DNA from: an uncultured Bacteroides sp.
GTDB taxonomy: Bacteria; Bacteroidota; Bacteroidia; Bacteroidales; Bacteroidaceae
DNA length: 64,000 nucleotides
Reading direction: 5' to 3'
Assembly: GCA_900766005.1 (NCBI GenBank)
Contig: CAAFTU010000012.1
Span: forward strand, 1 to 64,000
A model generated the notes under the pieces. The model was not told where the DNA came from. It ran no database searches and worked only from the letters and a program-made list of their open reading frames with translations. This document shows, piece after piece, positions 61,904-64,000 of the stretch. The position numbers and the translations under genes are program-made. How positions within the stretch are numbered: position 1 is the stretch's first letter; every line of letters starts with the position of its first letter.

Positions 61904-63835
61904 TCACCGGGTAGGTACCACAGGCTTTATCGTACCATCGGCACGAAATTCCAGTTTGTCGATGCACACCTCCCGGTGTATGCCCGGGGCATTCTTTAGA
62001 AAATGCTTGTTGATGCGGTGGTAGACGATGCGCCATTCATCTGTGCCGGGCAACTGAATCACGGCATTGTGTGCCGTTCCGTAGATACCCTCCTCGGGGC
62101 GTTGCTGCAGCACGATCGGCTCCGCGGCCACTCGGATAGGCCCTAAAGGCGAATCGGAAGTTCCGTATGCCACATGATAGTTGGGCGAACCGGTGTCGTC
62201 AACCGACCACAGGAAATAATAGATGCCCTTGCGATAGAACACGTATGGAGCTTCTCTGTAGGCATAATTCTGCAAAGCACCTCCCTCCGGTGTCATCACT
62301 GTCAGTGTCCTTTTCTTGATGGAGCACATGTCCTTGTTGAGTTCGGCTCCGGCCATGTAGCCGTTGCCCCAATAGAGATACGACTTGCCCGACACCGGAT
62401 CGGTAAACACGTCCACATCGATTTGCTGACCGCTGCCCACGGGAGACTCCGTGATGATAGGATGTCCGATGTCATGAAAAGGACCGGCGGGCGAATCGCC
62501 CACAGCCACACCAATTTGCTTGCCGCCTCCCTTCACCGGATTGGCGCTGTAGTAGAAATAATACCTGTATTTTCCCTTAATACTCTTCTCTTCGATACAA
62601 GGAGCCCACGCATTCCCGTTGGCCCAAGTCACCTGCTCCGATTTCACATCCAGCACCACGCCCTCCTCCTGCCAGTGCAGCAGGTCGTCGGACGAGAAAA
62701 CGGTGAAATTCCAGCCACCCCATTCCGGCTGTCCGTCGGTTGTGGAGTAGAGATAATAGCGTTGGTCTTGCCGGGCATACAGAATATCGGGGTCTGCATG
62801 AAAACCCGGTAGCACCGGATTCTTCGGCAACTGTCCCAGCGCAGCGGGTGTGCCCCATTGTTCGGTCAGTCGCCACAGTTCGTCACGGGTAATCGGAATC
62901 ACGGTTCCGTGGCGGGGATGAAAATCCATCGACACGTTCTGGTCGATCACCCGAAAATGTTTCAGGTCGGTCGTTTCTGTAAACTGATAACGTCCCTTCA
63001 TATAAACGTCATACATCAGAATGTATTTGTCCTGCCCAATCAGTTTAAAGGTACCGGCACCCTCCACAGCTTCCTTTGTCTGTTGCTTATAATCATCCTC
63101 TTCCACCCACTGTCCGGACGTCAGTGAGCGGGTGGTAGCCACCTTGATGCCATTGCCGTGACCTTCTGTCTTGTAGAACAGATGAAACACTCCGTCTTTG
63201 TAGACGATATCCCCGTCGATACACGACTTCCGGTTGCGGGGCAGGAAAAGCACCTTCGGTTCTCCTTCCAGGTCGGTAAACTCCTTGTTGGCATACGCAT
63301 AATAAATCACATCCGGTCCGCCGGCATACTGCATCGACCAGTACACCAGATACTTGCCTGCTTCCGGGTCGAAAATGGTCTGCGGTGCCCACACACGCTT
63401 GAGTTTTTCCTGCCCGGCATATTTCTTCTGCATGTTGATGACCGAATGCGACCAGTGCACCAAGTCATCCGACTTCAGCATCACCATCGCGCGGTTGGAA
63501 TCCCATCCGTTGCCCGACACCATGTCCGTGAGGACCATATAAAACGTACGCCCGTCTTCCGAACGCAGGATATGAGGATCACGCACTCCGCCCGTCGAAC
63601 TGATTACCTTGGAGTCCAGCACCGGCTTGCCGTCATTCAGCGCCCAGTAGGAATAGCCATCCATACTCACGGCAAAACACACCTGCTCCTCACTGATGTG
63701 GTTGCCTGTGAAATAGGCAAACAGATAGGCCACGCAGTCTTTCTCCCATGCATGTACCGTCTGGGCCTGACCGGCAGAACCGGTCAGGAAGAAAAAGGAA
63801 AGAAGGAGAGCTGCTTTTTTTACGATGTTCTTCAT
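61904..63835 (-). CDS. tandem GH43-like glycosidase
   Basis: From ATG 63835 the 643-residue protein has a signal peptide (TGSAGQA-QT) and two five-bladed GH43-type domains. The first (about 28-330) has GVRDPHILRS (catalytic Asp), SCIDGDIVYKDG and VEGAGTFKLIG (probable Glu). The second (about 345-640) has FHADPDILYAR, QIDVDVFTDPVSG and YREAPYVFYRKG, so each domain seems to keep an Asp/Asp/Glu triad. GH43 enzymes act on arabinose, galactose or xylose-containing side chains. ATG 63859 (one base after the upstream stop) is possible, but the signal peptide fits 63835. Confidence 0.88.
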   Translation of the reverse strand: MKNIVKKAALLLSFFFLTGSAGQAQTVHAWEKDCVAYLFAYFTGNHISEEQVCFAVSMDGYSYWALNDGKPVLDSKVISSTGGVRDPHILRSEDGRTFYMVLTDMVSGNGWDSNRAMVMLKSDDLVHWSHSVINMQKKYAGQEKLKRVWAPQTIFDPEAGKYLVYWSMQYAGGPDVIYYAYANKEFTDLEGEPKVLFLPRNRKSCIDGDIVYKDGVFHLFYKTEGHGNGIKVATTRSLTSGQWVEEDDYKQQTKEAVEGAGTFKLIGQDKYILMYDVYMKGRYQFTETTDLKHFRVIDQNVSMDFHPRHGTVIPITRDELWRLTEQWGTPAALGQLPKNPVLPGFHADPDILYARQDQRYYLYSTTDGQPEWGGWNFTVFSSDDLLHWQEEGVVLDVKSEQVTWANGNAWAPCIEEKSIKGKYRYYFYYSANPVKGGGKQIGVAVGDSPAGPFHDIGHPIITESPVGSGQQIDVDVFTDPVSGKSYLYWGNGYMAGAELNKDMCSIKKRTLTVMTPEGGALQNYAYREAPYVFYRKGIYYFLWSVDDTGSPNYHVAYGTSDSPLGPIRVAAEPIVLQQRPEEGIYGTAHNAVIQLPGTDEWRIVYHRINKHFLKNAPGIHREVCIDKLEFRADGTIKPVVPTR

Positions 63836-63860
63836 GTTGATTCGTTTATTGTTTACCATC

Positions 63861-64000
63861 TCATTTATTCAAATACCTCACCATCTCGCAGGCAGCCAGC
63901 AGAAATGCACCGACTCCGAAGTTGGAAGTCGAATTGGCATCCACCACCTGTCCCGGAATGGCCTTTTCACCGATAGGCTGTACGTAGCCTACCCTTCCAT
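63861..64000 (-). CDS. partial GH105/GH88-like unsaturated glycuronyl hydrolase
   Basis: The window ends inside this gene; only the last 45 codons are visible. They read GYVQPIGEKAIPGQVVDAN and NFGVGAFLLAACEMVRYL, matching the C-terminus of YteR/GH105 and GH88 enzymes (conserved GxGAFLLAxxE). Such enzymes remove unsaturated uronates from pectin or glycosaminoglycan fragments. Upstream of and in the same direction as the GH43 gene, so probably one operon. Confidence 0.6.
   Translation of the reverse strand, partial: GRVGYVQPIGEKAIPGQVVDANSTSNFGVGAFLLAACEMVRYLNK

Overview
The window is chromosomal DNA from a gut-type member of Bacteroidales, most likely Bacteroidaceae (Bacteroides or Phocaeicola). 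Support comes from gene content (SusC/SusD pairs, a hybrid two-component system, HmuY/HmuR, glycoside hydrolases, class III fructose bisphosphatase), from lipoprotein signals, and from many promoters with the Bacteroidetes -7 element TAnnTTTG in place of an E. coli -10 box. Species was not determined. No rRNA, intact insertion sequence, integrase or CRISPR array was seen.

Layout. 1-4.7 kb: a CNNM/CBS membrane protein and a GH84 hexosaminidase. 4.7-8.5 kb: a gene-poor stretch with an AlbA_2/WYL regulator behind a 22-bp repeat array, a short AraC-type protein, a small winged-helix protein and possible gene remnants. 8.5-12.9 kb: pyrB-pyrI, a flavin reductase-like protein, an outer-membrane barrel and glyA. 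13-16.2 kb: a TonB-dependent receptor with a His-rich small membrane protein. 16.4-18.1 kb: an AAE-family transporter. 18.3-27.2 kb: a complete heme-uptake operon, hmuYRSTUV, with a CobN-like HmuS. 27.4-31.9 kb: kdgK-eda, divergent from a LacI-family gene followed by an NhaC-type antiporter. 32-36.5 kb: rpsP, a lone 6-phosphogluconolactonase, an acyl-CoA synthetase and a 16-residue-repeat surface protein. 36.6-44.8 kb: fbp, a second AAE transporter, two lipoproteins, tRNA-Ser and tRNA-Glu, a Crp-family regulator and a 5'-nucleotidase. 44.9-47.1 kb: tex. 47.2-60.7 kb: a polysaccharide utilization locus (GH16, SusC, SusD, surface glycan-binding protein, GH3, HTCS) whose content fits a beta-1,3- or mixed-linkage beta-glucan. 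60.8-64 kb: a CPBP protease, a double GH43 protein, and the C-terminal end of a GH105/GH88-like gene cut by the window.

How the genes work together. The heme operon would capture heme at the surface (HmuY), import it (HmuR), and release iron in or near the inner membrane (HmuS) with a TolQ/ExbB-like partner set (HmuT, HmuU, HmuV). In the glucan locus, GH16 cuts surface glucan, SusC/SusD and the binding protein import oligosaccharides, GH3 releases glucose, and the HTCS senses the breakdown product. KdgK and Eda convert ketodeoxygluconate to pyruvate and glyceraldehyde-3-phosphate, which fits pectin or uronate use suggested by the GH43 and GH105-like genes at the far end.

The parts most worth a second look are the palindromic 22-bp array in front of the AlbA_2/WYL gene, the His-rich protein with its CxxC-bearing TonB receptor, the repeat-filled spacer between hmuR and hmuS, paired LacI-type operators, and a 16-residue solenoid-like surface protein. 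All functional statements are from reading sequence; no database search or structure prediction was run.
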